Source of the DNA: Sorghum bicolor
Lineage: Eukaryota > Streptophyta > Magnoliopsida > Poales > Poaceae
Length of the DNA stretch: 64,000 bases
Reading direction: 5' to 3'
Assembly: GCF_000003195.3 (NCBI RefSeq)
Contig: NC_012873.2
Location: 3,805,894 to 3,869,893 of the forward strand
In this document: in pieces, positions 33,636 to 46,339 of the stretch
Numbering within the stretch: the first letter of the stretch is position 1
Layout of the letters: each line of letters starts with the position of its first letter
Program-made: the position numbers and the translations under genes
The notes under the pieces: model-generated
Told to the model about the DNA's origin: nothing
Databases searched by the model: none
Seen by the model: the letters and a program-made list of their open reading frames with translations, nothing else

Positions 33636-36600
33636 ATGGCGTCGATGATGGTAAGCGCCACCGCCACCACCACGGAGACCTAATCCCCAATCCGCTGGCG
33701 CCTCGGCCCACGCACGCAAGCTCCGATTCGCTGATCCTGATGGCTTTCGCTTGTGTTCCGCAGCAACCGCAGATCATCCTGCTCAAGGAGGGCACGGACA
33801 CGTCGCAGGGGCGCGCGCAGGTGGTGAGCAACATCAACGCGTGCACGGCGGTGGGCGACACCGTGCGGACCACGCTGGGGCCCCGGGGGATGGACAAGCT
33901 CATCCACGACGACAAGGGCGGAGTCACCATCTCCAACGACGGCGCAACCATCATGCGCCTCCTCGACATCGTGCACCCCGCCGCCAAGATCCTTGTCGAC
34001 ATCGCCAAGTCACAGGACTCCGAGGTATCCATCTAGATACAAATCGTTAACTGGAGCTCTGGAAACCTGCCTCATTGCGATCTATTAGATGCAATTACTT
34101 AGGCTCTGGTAGTTGTCACTATAGTCCTAAACCATTTCGTGACATTTAAGCTTAGTGAAGTAGGATCCGTTTGTTAAGGAGAGATAGGCACACTATTTTG
34201 GTGGTACGGCTCATAATTCATACTTTAGTCATGGATGGTCTGTGCGGTTGAGGCATAAGCCAAGGAATTGCAATTTGAATAGTGAGAATGATCACGGGCC
34301 TAATCCATTGCTAGCCAAACCACTGATCTCTTCTGTTTGGACTAAGATATGTTCAGTGTTATCTACAGGCATTTGGCTCACTGCAATGGTTCCTTAGAGC
34401 TTTTGTACCATGTCATTATTATACAGCAATGATGCTGTATAATTGACTTGCAGTTCTGGCTCCCATTATTTATTCCTGGATTTATGTTTGTTGGACTATG
34501 GAACTTAGACATGCTTGTTAAGCTCAGCCTTAATTTTCTTATTTACCCAGGTTGGTGATGGGACAACTACTGTGGTGCTTCTAGCTGCAGAATTCTTAAA
34601 GGAAGCAAAACCTTATATTGAGGATGGGGTGCACCCCCACAGTCTAATTCGCAGCTATAGAACTGCAGGCAATATGGTCTGTAACTACCATCTTCTTTTT
34701 TAACAGCCAACCTTTTGATTCTCTGAAACTATTTTCCATGGCTGATTATTCATTAACATGAATTTCTGTCAGGCAATCCAAAGGGTTAAAGAGCTAGCAG
34801 TTAGCATAGAAGGAAAAAGCCTTGAAGAGAAGAAAACATTGCTAGCCAAGTGTGCTGCTACAACACTCTCTTCAAAACTTATAGGCGGTGAAAAAGAATT
34901 CTTTGCTTCTATGGTTGTGGATGCTGTCCTTGCCATTGGCAATGATGACAGGCTTAATCTTATCGGGATTAAGAAGGTAATTATTGCAATGTTCTCTTCC
35001 AAGATGTTGTTATGGGTTGAAAAGTCTCAAGATATTAGCTCTTGATATCATTTTGACTTTGGAACTGATGTATTAAGGATTGATTACTGGGCAACCAAGT
35101 AAACAGATATTTTCATCTAGACGGGTTGTATCATTCTTTATGTTTTAAGCTGTAATAAGGTATACATACATGGGATTCAGGAGCTATAAGATAATCATTT
35201 TTGCCTAATGAAAATAAGCTAGCCATTTAGTTATGGATTTTGTTCCACAAGGCTCCCAGGGTTTAGTATGCAAAATGTAAGGAATTCGTCTAAGGGGGAA
35301 AAATTATGCTAGGATATATGTTACAAATTTAATGATGAACCCAGCACCATTTGCTAATGGTCATTGCTTTATTCTGCCTTTGATTATAGGATTTTCATAC
35401 TAGGCATGCCATGTAATATAGTATATAGTATTCATCTGATTGACTGATTTTTCACTATATCACTATAAGACATTAACTCCTGGTATTTTGATGTATCTTA
35501 GGTTCCTGGAGGTACCATGAGAGATTCTTTTCTGGTGAATGGTGTTGCGTTCAAGAAGACATTTTCGTATGCTGGATTTGAGCAACAACCAAAGAAGTTC
35601 CTGAACCCGAAGATTCTTTTGTTAAACATTGAACTAGAATTGAAATCTGAGAAGGAAAATGCAGAGATCAGGTATCCATACCAATTCACTCAACCCCACC
35701 TGCTACAGAACAGATTGTGTGCTCCATTCTTTACTTATGTTGTTCTATATGCTTTTCAATGTTTGCTTATGCTGGCTCTATGTTTCCAACATACCTCTAG
35801 GTTATCTGACCCTCTGCAATACCAATCAATTGTTGATGCTGAATGGAACATTATTTATGATAAACTGGATAAATGTGTGAAAAGTGGAGCAAAGATAGTT
35901 CTGTCTCGGCTAGCTATTGGTGATCTTGCAACACAGGTAGCCCTATGTTTTTATTTTTCCAAATAACCGTCTGCTTTTCTGTAATGTACTTCTGCAGCCC
36001 ATCTCAGATAATTTGGGTCTATACAGTATTTCGCAGATCGAGACATTTTCTGCGCCGGCCGTGTCACTGAAGAAGATTTGCAACGTGTTGCTGCAGCAAC
36101 TGGTGGAACTGTTCAAACTTCTGTAAATAATGTCATCGATGAGGTAAGCATGCCACTTTTTATTTGCTTGTGATCTGTTGTATTGTCTGTTTTTGATGGA
36201 TTGTTGACTGGAAATTTAGGGTTAATGTCAGCTACCTGGTGCTTAGTGCAAGCTGATTTCTTTCTCCTTTTTTTTTTTCCTTTTGTATAAAGGTACTTGG
36301 TTCCTGTGAGGTATTCGAGGAAAAGCAAGTAGGTAATGAAAGGTTCAACATATTTAGTGGCTGCCCTTCTGGTCAGACAGCAACTATTGTGCTCCGTGGT
36401 GGTGCAGACCAGGTCTTCTATTGATACACTTCTGTTAGCCATCATCTGTTTTTAACAGCCTGTTATGAATGTCCTTACATTTCTTTGATTCTGTTCTAGT
36501 TCATTGAGGAAGCTGAACGGAGTCTCCATGATGCCATCATGATTGTGAGGAGAGCACTTAAGAACTCAACAGTTGTGCCGGGTGGCGGTGCTATTGATGT

Positions 36601-38351
36601 ATGTCCGGTGGTCAACTTGTCAGCATGGATGATTCAGCAGTTATAGAATTTTATGCTGATTTTTTATGTTTTGTGTAGATGGAAATAAGCAAGTATCTCA
36701 GGCAGCATGCACGGACAATTGCTGGGAAGTCTCAGTTCTTTGTAAATTCGTTTGCTAAAGCCCTCGAGGTACAATATTTTTGGTCCATCCTTTTCCTTAC
36801 TGGATTCAGGATTGTGCTTTTATTTATGCACGGCACTTAAAGCTTTACACTAACTTCTTAAGGATTACAATAAATGTGCTGCATTTAATGTTCTGTGAAA
36901 AAGGGCTATATTGATGATCAACCGTTTGATTCCGATCACTTACATGTGTTATGTATTGTATGTGCAACGTTGTGTCCACTCATTTAGTCATTTTCAATTT
37001 CAATAAAATCATCCTGCAGGTCATTCCTCGTCAACTTTGTGATAATGCTGGATTTGATGCTACTGACGTTCTCAATAAGCTCAGGCAGAAACATGCATCT
37101 GGTTGGTTTCCACCTTATGTTTTATTTTGAACTTAGTCTACACTTCTATTCATGATAGTTGTGAAGCAGAAAGCTATCTATTTTACTGATGTGTGTTGCA
37201 TGGCTAATTTATTCAGGTGAAGGTGCTAATTATGGTGTAGACATCAACACTGGCGGAATTGCTGATTCCTTTGCTAACTTTGTGTGGGAACCTGCTGTTG
37301 TAAAGGTAATTTTACATTTTGTTTCATTCATTTGCTTTTGGGTGTCCATGTATCTTAAGTTCGCATGCTGATGTCTTGAGAACTTTGTTGTTCAGATCAA
37401 TGCTATAAATGCTGCAACTGAAGCATCCTGCCTTATTCTTAGCGTTGACGAAACAGTGAAAAACCCAAAGGTAAGGAGGCATGCATATCTAGGGTCCATT
37501 ATAGTAAAAAACAACACCTTTACTCTTCTTTTGTTTCTTGAGTGGATTTCAGACTCATTTTCTTGTGGCAATGCTCCTCCCTCCAAAATGATATATTGTT
37601 AGGGCATCTCTTATGTCCTATTAAATCCAATCTACCCCTCTGCTGGAAAGTTCTGAATCACTAAACAATACATTGTAGTGGATTCAGAGAGGACATTTCT
37701 TTCTTTATGTTCTTTTGCATCTTTAGAGATAGGTTTGACTGCCAAGGAGGCAAGAACTCCATTTTTGCCACATCAAATTGTACACGTCCAAACCATAAGT
37801 TCATGAAGACCATAGCATTTCTCATAAGTTAAGGCTTTGTGCGGTGCCTTGAATTTAGATGTCACTAAGTTCTTACTACTACCTCCGTTTTCTTTTATAT
37901 AAAGCACATCTTGACATCACATGGTATCCCAAATCACACTTTGACCATTTATTTTATTTTATATTATATTATGTTATATTGATTATCCTTATAGTTTTAT
38001 GATAATTGGATAGTACATTTGATTACTAATCTAACCATATGAAGTTTTGTATTAAAATAGTTATTAGCTAAATTATTGGTCAAAGATTTTAAAGTTTGAA
38101 TCTTGGTATGCGTGTGCACCTTATAAAAATTACAGAGGGAGTAATAGATATTTTGCATGTTCCTTGCAAGCATTTTGTTTTGTTTAAAGCATTTGATTCT
38201 TCATATGAACTAATTGCCTCTTTTTCTTTCCACAAATTGTCGGTTACTCTAGTCCGAAAGCGCACAAGGTGAGGCAGCAGCTGGCGCAATGGCTGGTCGT
38301 GGTGGTGGGGCAATGCGTGGACGTGGTGGCAGGGGCATGCGCAGGCGATGA
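33636..38351 (+). CDS. CCT7: T-complex protein 1 subunit eta (CCT7 chaperonin)
   Basis: Fourteen exons give 560 residues: 33636-33650, 33764-34024, 34551-34676, 34773-34976, 35502-35671, 35801-35936, 36027-36143, 36293-36412, 36500-36598, 36679-36768, 37020-37101, 37217-37305, 37396-37470 and 38253-38351. Subunit of the cytosolic TRiC/CCT ring that folds actin, tubulin and other proteins with ATP. Hallmarks are TLGPRGMDK (about residue 42), NDGATIM, GDGTTTV (about 94), and the late VVPGGGAID motif near the ATP site. The tail is Gly/Arg-rich ([16 protein letters not shown]), as in plant eta subunits. The first exon codes for only five residues. Frame is kept at every junction and length fits the family (about 557). 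The last intron carries a Stowaway MITE. Confidence 0.94.
37879..38141. mobile_element. Stowaway-like MITE in the last CCT7 intron
   Basis: The ends CTACCTCCGTTTTC and CAGAGGGAG are degenerate versions of the Stowaway terminus CTCCCTCCGT. TA flanks both sides. About 263 bp, AT-rich, with internal complementarity (TATAAAGCACATCTTG near the left end, GTGCACCTTATAAAA near the right). Confidence 0.75.
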
Positions 38352-39394
38352 ACTGAGCCACGTTGATCCTGTAACATTATGTTTTGATCGCCTTTGTTGG
38401 TCAGATTTTTTTGCCTGTTTGGGCTTGCGCGGTGCTGTTGTGTCGTACTGCACATGTAATGTGAGTTTATGGACACGCACTTATTATTGTGTGCTTTTGG
38501 TTGGGAAGCAGTAGCAGCCTTTTTGTTTCAGAGGAGATGCGCTAGGCGTTTATCATTGTAGCTTTCCTGTTGTGATATAGTAGTAGACCTGAGCCTTTGG
38601 TTACAATTTGTTTGGCCCATGTCTCAGTTTATTGGCTTCGTTTTTTCATCGTGAGAATGAATGATCGTTTGTGATTCTCGTCGTGCGCTCAAGTGTAAAA
38701 CATTAAAGAGGGCACGCTTGGAACCCGAGATGCTGTTTGCTACAAAGGGCCTGTTCGTTTGACAGGTAACCAACCCTGGATCCGTTCCTATCAGGAATAC
38801 TTAACTAATTTATATTAGTTTCGATCAGCAAGAAGGAACGTTAGACGGGTTACTGGTTGGATTTCACCCAACCGAAGGAATCTAATGAGTGGTTTGAGAG
38901 TATTTTTTTTTCAGAAATCTGCGTGTTACAGGGCTAATGACGCAAATTCTCTGTGACTATGGGCATATTTATACATATAGCTAGTTACTAGTTGGGTAAA
39001 GATTAGCGTAAATTAGCTAGTTGGCTGAAAACTAATTTGAAACTTGGTTAAAAAAAACTATCTTGTTTGATAGCGCATCTATTAACCATCTTGTTTGGAT
39101 GTACTAGAGCCAATGTGAGTTGAAATTAGCTAGTTAACAATTAGCCCATGATATCCAAGGAGATGGATTCAGTGACTTTCCTCTGGAAAGTCACAGCGTA
39201 ACTTTCCTACCTCTATGCACCGTTCAACACAGATCTAACGGCTGACAAATAATCTAACGTAAAGTATTATTATTTTATAGGCAAGTTGCGATGCTCTACT
39301 CTGCTTCTACAGCGTGCTCGTGTTCATGGACATCCTGCGCTGAATCAAGCAATTTTGCATAATTTTTGGCTGACTTGAATTTTTTTATTTAATA

Positions 39395-39586
39395 TTGTAG
39401 CACTTTCGTTTGTATTTAACATTTATTACTTAATCATAGACTAACTAGACTTAAAAGATTCATCTTATAAGTTATAGTCAAACTGTGTAATTAGTTTTAT
39501 CTATATTTAATGCTCAGTGCATAGTCCGTAAATTTTGATGTGACGGAAAATCTTAAAAAGTTTTTGGATTTTGGGGTGAACTATTT
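39395..39586. mobile_element. Tourist-like MITE fragment
   Basis: Contains the family blocks (TAGCACTTTCGTTTG, ATAGACTAACTAGACTTAAAAG, TGATGTGACGGAAAATCTT) but the termini are lost. It lies directly left of the nested pair. Confidence 0.65.
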
Positions 39587-40066
39587 GGTCTTGTTTAGGC
39601 CTTGTTTAGTTCCCGAAAATTTTCGCAAAATTTTTCAGATTCCCCATCACATCGAATCTTACGACACATGCATAAAGTATTAAATATAGATAAAAAATAA
39701 TTAATTACATAGTTTAATTATAATTTGCAAGACGAATTTTCGAGTCTAGTTAGTCTATGATTGGACAATATTTGTCAAATACAAACGTGCTATAGTGTCC
39801 ATTTTGCAAAAAAAGTTGGAACTAAACAAGGTCTTAGTTCCTGAACTATTTTGTAAAATGGTCTAAGATTTTTCGTCACATCGAATCTTGCAGCACATGC
39901 ATGAAGAATTAAATATAATAAAAAAGTAACTAATTGCACAGTTCATCTGGAATTACGAGACGGATTTTTTAAGCTTGGTTAGTCAATAATTAGACAATAA
40001 TTATCAAATATAAACAAAAATACTATAGTAGATATTTTGAAAAAAAAAGTCACAACTAAATAGGGC
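39587..40066. mobile_element. Tourist-like MITE interrupted by a second copy of its own family
   Basis: The outer copy starts GGTCTTGTTTA (39587-39597) and resumes GTTCCTGAAC at 39837, with the family interior (CATCGAATCTTGCAGCACATGC) and degraded right end near 40066. The inner copy is 39598-39833. Confidence 0.7.
39598..39833. mobile_element. Tourist-like MITE inserted in the end of a related copy, TTA duplication
   Basis: Starts GGCCTTGTTTAGTTCCCG and ends GGAACTAAACAAGGTC. TTA flanks it on both sides (39595-39597 and 39834-39836). The TTA target lies within the TGTTTAG terminus of the outer element. Confidence 0.8.
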
Positions 40067-41211
40067 ATTTGTATTTGGGAGAAATCAAGCGAGCATGTGA
40101 AGTGGCATTATAGAGTCCGCGTCCGGCCTTCAGCAGCCTCAGCTCTAGTAGATTCTCGACAGACCGTTGGATGGCAAAGCAACGTAGCAGATGATGCTAA
40201 AGTTACGTTGTGACTTACTGAAGCAACGTTACTGAATCTGCGTCCGATATCCAAATATGCCCTTATCAGTGTTTTCTTACGGGTCCGTAGCAACAGTGCC
40301 AATTACCCTACTGCTCTAGTTGCTTGTGCGTTACCATGGTATAAATAATGTTTTCTCTCATAATAAATTAGCATCAACATCAGGGTTGGGGTTTAAAGTT
40401 TAACAGGTATTGTAGCATTTTCGTTTTATGTCCACCATTAATTAATTAGTCTTAAAAGTTTTATAAATAGTCTATATTTAATACTTTATACATGTGTTTA
40501 AACATTCGACGTCCGATGTCACGGACGGTAAACTTTACCACCCGTCCGTGCAGCTTTCCACTGTCCATTCAGGCTAGGGCAATCGTTAGCTCTAGTTTTT
40601 GCCGGCCGCCGCCACCCACCCACGCACGGGCATCAGGGCATGGCGCAGACGAGCGCACGACCACAGTGCCGCTGCCGCACACCCACCCACTCTAGCAAGA
40701 TTGCGAGATTGTGACGGCATCGGATGCGGCGGCCTCGGGCGCTTCCTGCGTCGTCGAGAAAAGCTGCGGCCCTGCGGAGCGGGAGTGCTGGGGTTCCCCA
40801 TTCGCGGGTTCGGCCGGCGTCCGGGGCTCCAGGCAGCCGGCGGCGAGAGCAGCTAGCGACCGTGGTGAGCTGACTTCACCTGAGGTGTGTTCTTCCCCGC
40901 ACGTTCCATCCTCTTTTCGCACCCGACGTTCCTTGTGTTTGCTCGCCCATGTTCCCGTTCCGCGAGGATCGGAATCGGAACGAAGTGGGCACATGCCCGT
41001 CTGCTAAGCGCCCATCGCCTTCCTGACCTCCCGCGCCAGCGGCGGCGGCTTGCTGCCTGCCTGCCGGGAAGGGCGGCGGCTTGCTGCCTGCCTGCTTGGT
41101 ACGGGATATTCTTTCTTTATTATACTAATACTAATATAAAACACTATGTCTCTATAGTCAACGTCTTCTTTGGCTGTCACGTAGCAACTGCTGCATCTAT
41201 AGTCTACATAA

Positions 41212-41400
41212 GAGCAAGTGTTATAGCAGGCTGCAAGCGAGCTAAATGCTGAGGTGGAGGAGAGAGAGTAAAAGCTGGTTGTAAGCTTACAGCCAGTTCA
41301 GGCACAAAAACCAAATGATGAGCTAACCATTATATGAGTGGGCTGTAAGAAGACTGTAAAGACTTACAGCCAGCAGCTGGCTGTATTATAATACTTGCTC
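41212..41400. mobile_element. Tourist MITE (GAGCAAGT ends), TAA duplication, in the kinase promoter
   Basis: Ends are GAGCAAGTGTTATAGCAG and TATTATAATACTTGCTC, flanked by TAA on both sides (41209-41211 and 41401-41403). 189 bp. It lies about 80 bp upstream of the kinase start codon. Confidence 0.85.
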
Positions 41401-41429
41401 TAAGCACCATGTCTATACATCCGGGTTGC

Positions 41430-41438
41430 CTATATATC
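41430..41438 (+). promoter_or_regulatory. putative TATA box of the LRR kinase gene
   Basis: CTATATATC lies about 50 bp before the start codon, just downstream of the MITE. This would give a very short 5' leader. It is a motif match only. Confidence 0.4.
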
Positions 41439-41481
41439 TGATAAAGGCTTTCTGACTGCAAACATTTCCCATACAATCACC

Positions 41482-44400
41482 ATGGTGGTGCTCCTCATCA
41501 AGCCTCCCTTGAGCAAGCTCGCCTTCTTCCTCATTTGCCTTGCCACATTCGTGGCACAGACCTCACTGGCAGCTCATGGAGCAATGGCCCCTCACCGGCC
41601 TCACGCCCCCAACTCCGACCAGCTCGCGCTCATGTCATTCAAGTCACTCGTGACGAGTGACCCGTCGCGCGCCCTGGCGTCGTCATGGGGCAACATGTCC
41701 GTTCCCATGTGCCGGTGGCGCGGCGTGGCGTGCGGCTTGAGGGGACACCGGCGGGGCCATGTGGTTTCTCTGGACCTCCCTGAGCTCAACCTGACTGGCA
41801 CCATCACCCCTGCGCTGGGAAACCTCACTTACTTGAGGCGACTCAATCTTTCATCGAATGGCTTCCAAGGGATCCTGCCTCCAGAGCTCGGTAACATCCA
41901 TGACCTTGAGACTCTGCAAATTACCTACAACTCTCTCTCTGGGCAGATTCCACCGTCACTTTCAAACTGTAGCCACCTGATAGAGATTTCCCTCGATGAC
42001 AACAATTTCCATGGGGGAGTACCCAGTGAGTTAGGCTCCTTGCATCATCTTCAGATACTTAGTCTTGGCAAAAATAGACTTACAGGAACAATCCCTCCTA
42101 CCATCGCAAGCCTTGTAAATCTGAAGAAACTAGTCCTAAGATATAACAACATGACAGGAGAAATCCCAGCTGAGGTAGGCAGCCTTGCCAACCTCAACGT
42201 GCTGAACCTAGGTGCAAATCAGTTCTCAGGAACGATCCCCAGTTCACTAGGGAACCTCTCAGCGTTGATGGTTCTTTATGCTTTCAAAAATCAGTTTGAA
42301 GGAAGCATTCCACCACTACAACACCTCTCGTCTCTTAGAGTTCTTGGATTGGGCGGGAACAAACTCCAAGGAACCATCCCTTCTTGGTTAGGCAACCTCT
42401 CTTCATTAGGATACCTAGATCTTCAGCAAAATGGTCTAGTTGGTCAGATCCCAGAATCATTAGGAAATCTTGAGATGCTTACAACACTTTCTCTCTCACT
42501 AAACAATCTTTCAGGCCCCATACCTAGTTCGCTAGGCAACCTCTATGCCCTCACTCAACTTGCTCTACCGTATAATGAGTTGGAAGGCCCTTTGCCCCCT
42601 TTAATGTTCAATAATCTTTCCTCCCTCGAACTTCTAACTGTAGAATACAACCACCTGAATGGGACTCTACCACCTAATATCGGAAGCAACCTTCCGAAAT
42701 TAAAGTATTTTCTCGTATCAGACAATGAATTTCAGGGCATGCTCCCGTCATCCCTTTGCAACGCCTCCATGCTTCAAGTTATTGAAACAGTAGAAAACTT
42801 TCTGTCCGGAACGATTCCAGAATGCTTGGGAGCTAAACAAACGAGCCTGTCTGCAGTCACAATTGCACAAAATCAGTTTCAAGCAACAAACGATGCTGAT
42901 TGGAGCTTTGTGGCTAGTCTGACAAACTGTAGCAACTTAGTTGTACTTGATGTTAACTCGAATAATCTCCATGGCATGCTGCCAAATTCAATAGGTAATC
43001 TCTCAACACAGCTGGAGTTTCTCAACATTGGAAACAACAATATAACTGGAACAATAACAGAAGGAATCGGTAACCTCGTCAACTTGCAAACACTTTCCAT
43101 GCCTCAGAACTTTCTCATAGGTGCTATTCCAGCATCTATCGGCAACCTGAATAAGTTGTCCGAATTATCTCTGTACGATAATGCTTTGTCTGGACCCTTG
43201 CCGGTAACTCTTGGCAATCTTACACAGCTAACTAGACTTCTCCTCGGTAGAAATGCTATAAGTGGACCTATACCATCTACTCTCAGCCATTGTCCTTTAG
43301 AAGTATTGGATCTTTCTCACAACAATCTTTCTGGTCCGACACCTAAAGAACTCTTTTCCATATCAACCTTGTCGCGTTTCATCAACATTTCACATAATTC
43401 CTTATCTGGGTCTTTGCCATCAGAAGTTGGAAGTCTAGAAAATCTGAACGGACTTGATTTATCTTATAATATGATTTCTGGTGATATTCCATCCTCCATT
43501 GGTGGGTGTCAAAGCCTAGAATTTCTCAACTTATCAGGAAACGTCCTTCAGGGCACAATTCCACCTTCACTAGGAAATCTAAAGGGCCTCGTAGGGCTTG
43601 ATCTTTCTCGCAATAATTTGTCAGGGACCATTCCTGAGATCCTTGCCAGACTAACTGGCCTTTCTATATTGGATCTCACATTCAATAAACTCCAAGGTGG
43701 AGTTCCAAGTGATGGGGTATTTCTCAATGCAACAAAGATCTTAATCACCGGGAATGATGGCCTTTGTGGCGGTATCCCTCAACTTGGATTGCCACCCTGC
43801 ACCACCCAGACTACCAAGAAACCACATCGAAAACTTGTCATAACAGTCTCTGTATGCAGTGCATTTGCTTGTGTCACGTTAGTATTTGCATTGTTTGCAC
43901 TCCAACAAAGGCGCCGCCAGAAGACAAAATCACATCAACAAAGTTCGGCCTTGAGTGAGAAATACATGAGGGTCTCTTATGCAGAATTGGTTAATGCAAC
44001 AAATGGTTTTGCATCCGAGAACCTCATCGGAGCTGGGAGCTTTGGATCAGTTTACAAAGGAACAATGAGAAGCAACGACGAGCAAATAGTGATCGCTGTT
44101 AAGGTTCTCAACCTCATGCAGCGTGGTGCATCTCAAAGTTTTGTTGCTGAATGCGAGACTTTAAGATGTGCTCGACATCGGAACCTTGTAAAGATATTGA
44201 CTATCTGTTCAAGCATTGATTTTAAGGGCCATGACTTCAAGGCCCTCGTGTATGAGTTTCTACCGAATGGAAATTTGGACCAATGGCTGCACAAACATAT
44301 CATCGAAGATGGTGAACCAAAGGCACTAGATCTGACTGCAAGATTAAATGCTGCAATTGACGTGGCATCCTCACTTGATTACCTTCACCAACATAAGCCA

Positions 44401-45244
44401 ACGCCGATTGTTCACTGTGATCTTAAACCAAGTAATGTTCTCCTGGACAGTTCGATGGTTGCTCGTGTGGGTGATTTTGGGCTTGCGAGGTTTCTACATC
44501 AAGATATAGGTACTTCAAGTGGATGGGCATCAATGAGAGGATCAATTGGGTATGCAGCTCCAGGTACCTTTCATTTCCTCTGTTTACTGCACTAGGATGG
44601 CTTCATCCAAAGCTCAAGGGTTTCTTAGTGTCAACTTAGATATATATGTTGAGCTCAGCAAAGTTAACTTTTTACAAAATTTGAAGATCTTATATCTTGA
44701 AATTACAAGAAACTACTTTACTACATACTTACACGTAGTGCATTGGAAATGAATTTTAACATTATATCAGAATTCTTTTTGACAGAAGTATATCAGAATT
44801 CTTAATGTTATTTTATCTAATTTAAAAGAAAATGTCATTTGGTTTGTTTCAGAGTACGGACTGGGCAATGAAGTATCCACCCACGGTGATGTCTACAGCT
44901 ATGGCATACTATTGCTGGAAATGTTTACTGGGAAAAGACCAACAGACAACGAATTTGGTGAAGCCATGGAGCTCCGCAAGTATGTTGAAATGGCACTACC
45001 AGACAGAGTGAGTATTATCATGGACCAACAGCTACAAATGAAGACAGAAGATGGCGAACCAGCCACTTCAAACTCCAAGCTGACAATTTCTTGCATCACT
45101 TCAATTCTGCAAGTTGGGATTTCCTGTTCGGAGGAGATGCCCACAGATCGCGTGTCTATTGGAGATGCTCTGAAAGAGTTGCAAGCGATTAGAGATAAGT
45201 TTGAGAAGCTCCTCTGCAGTGAGGAAACATCATCATCCCACTGA
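41482..45244 (+). CDS. LRR receptor-like kinase, class XII-like (Xa21/EFR type), non-RD
   Basis: Two exons, 41482-44563 and 44853-45244, give 1,157 residues; the intron splits the GYAAPEYG codons, the usual place for this class. In order: signal peptide (LAFFLICLATFVAQTSLAAHG), an N-terminal LRR cap (SDQLALMSFKSLVTSD, then CRWRGVAC), more than 20 extracellular LRRs of the NLSSL..L-GNxLxGxIP type, and a transmembrane helix about residues 783-805 (VCSAFACVTLVFALFAL). The Ser/Thr kinase domain has GAGSFGSVYKG, catalytic HCDLKPSN (about 976) and DFGLA (about 997). The Cys before the catalytic Asp makes it non-RD, typical of pattern-recognition receptors. No stop or frameshift is seen. The ligand is unknown; an immune role is inferred from family. 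A Tourist MITE sits next to its promoter. Confidence 0.9.
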
Positions 45245-46339
45245 AGGTTCTTTAGGTGGGCTTGAGATCGATATGTGTGAATCTGTGAGTGTGTGAATGT
45301 GTGATTGCAAGAGAGAAACAACAGAATTTTCAACAATGTTGTAGCAACAGTGCCACAAGTGGTCGCAAGAATAAAAGAGAATATAGAGCAAAGGAAGAGA
45401 GCATTCGCTTATGTGTAGATGTTGTTTTCCCTTTGTTTGGGGAGTGTGTTTCCCTCTTTTCCTGTTTCTTGGGGCCTTAACACTCCTATTGAGTGTCTTT
45501 GCTTGTACAGAAACTCTCTTTCCTTATCTTAATTGAAAGGCAGAGCTCATGTCATTGCGTTCAAATGATATATTTTACTACTCTTTGAGGAAGCACCAAT
45601 ATTCTTCCAAATAAAGTTGTAGATCCTTTTCAATTGTTTGTTTGAACTAAAGCGTTTATGTGTTGATCATACTGATCTTAACAAGACCCTAAAGAGTTGT
45701 GTTCATATTTTTTTTTTCACAAATCTTGTATGCATTTTTTTTCTTATTACAAATCTTGTGTGCACAATTTTGTTTCACTAGTATTGTGCAAAATTTTATC
45801 CATAAAAATCTTGTGTGCATAATTTGGTTTTGTTTAATAAAATATTGTGACTGGGTGTGGTTGTGCCACCGCGCGCGCCCAGCTCGCCCTGCCTCAGAGT
45901 ATGATCTTGGGTGCAAGCTCCAAGCCCAGCTGAAAGCGAAATGCCGGATGGTCGCAGCATTCAGAAGAGCAGAACAGGCCCGGAAAAACAACCATTCAGA
46001 TCAGCGGTTGCATCCTGCACAAGTACTGACTGTGATCGATCATACTGGCTCTTATTACATTGTCATCGGCACAAACTGCTAGTGGTGTCAATTGCTCTGA
46101 GGCACTGTTTAATCCCCAAGTGAAAAATTTCGTGACACTGTAGCATTTTTCGTTTGTTTATGGTAATTATTGTCCAAACATGAATTAACTAGGCTCAAAA
46201 GATTCGTCTCGTAAATTCCAACCAAACTTTGTAATTAGTTTTTATTTTCGTCTATATTAATACTCCATGTATGCGTCTAAAGATTCGATGTGACGAAGAA
46301 TCTTAAAAAAAAATTCGTAAGGTTGCTTGCCTGATACAC
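45245..46339. other. 3' flank of the kinase gene, no gene
   Basis: Likely 3' untranslated sequence, then AT-rich DNA (45700-45850) with repeated AATCTTGTGTGCA phrases. A degraded Tourist-like MITE spans about 46101-46325. Confidence 0.5.
46101..46325. mobile_element. degraded Tourist-like MITE
   Basis: Has the family interior (AACTAGGCTCAAAAGATTCG, CTCCATGTATGCGTC, GATTCGATGTGACGAAG), with the left end GGCACTGTTTAAT and an unclear right end. Confidence 0.55.

Larger units (their letters stand above)
39150..40255. mobile_element. possible large inverted-repeat element hosting MITEs
   Basis: The outer arms (from GATATCCAAGGAGATGGATT at about 39152, and the reverse complement of the segment ending near 40253) look like degenerate inverted repeats. 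Both contain GATTCAGT.AC, GTCACA.CGTAACTTT and CAACGGTCTG-like blocks over about 100 bp. The inside is mostly MITE sequence. No target duplication was confirmed. Confidence 0.4.
38352..41481. other. intergenic, MITE-dense, no supported gene
   Basis: CCT7 3' flank, then a cluster of nested MITEs (39150-40255), a partial MITE-like segment (40400-40560), a GC-rich block without recognisable coding content (40590-41010), and a Tourist MITE next to the kinase promoter (41212-41400). Confidence 0.5.

Noticed and set aside
40590..41010. Coding exon upstream of the LRR kinase
   Set aside because: GC-rich with several short frames but no recognisable peptide; the kinase already has a signal peptide at its own start and a nearby TATA-like box.
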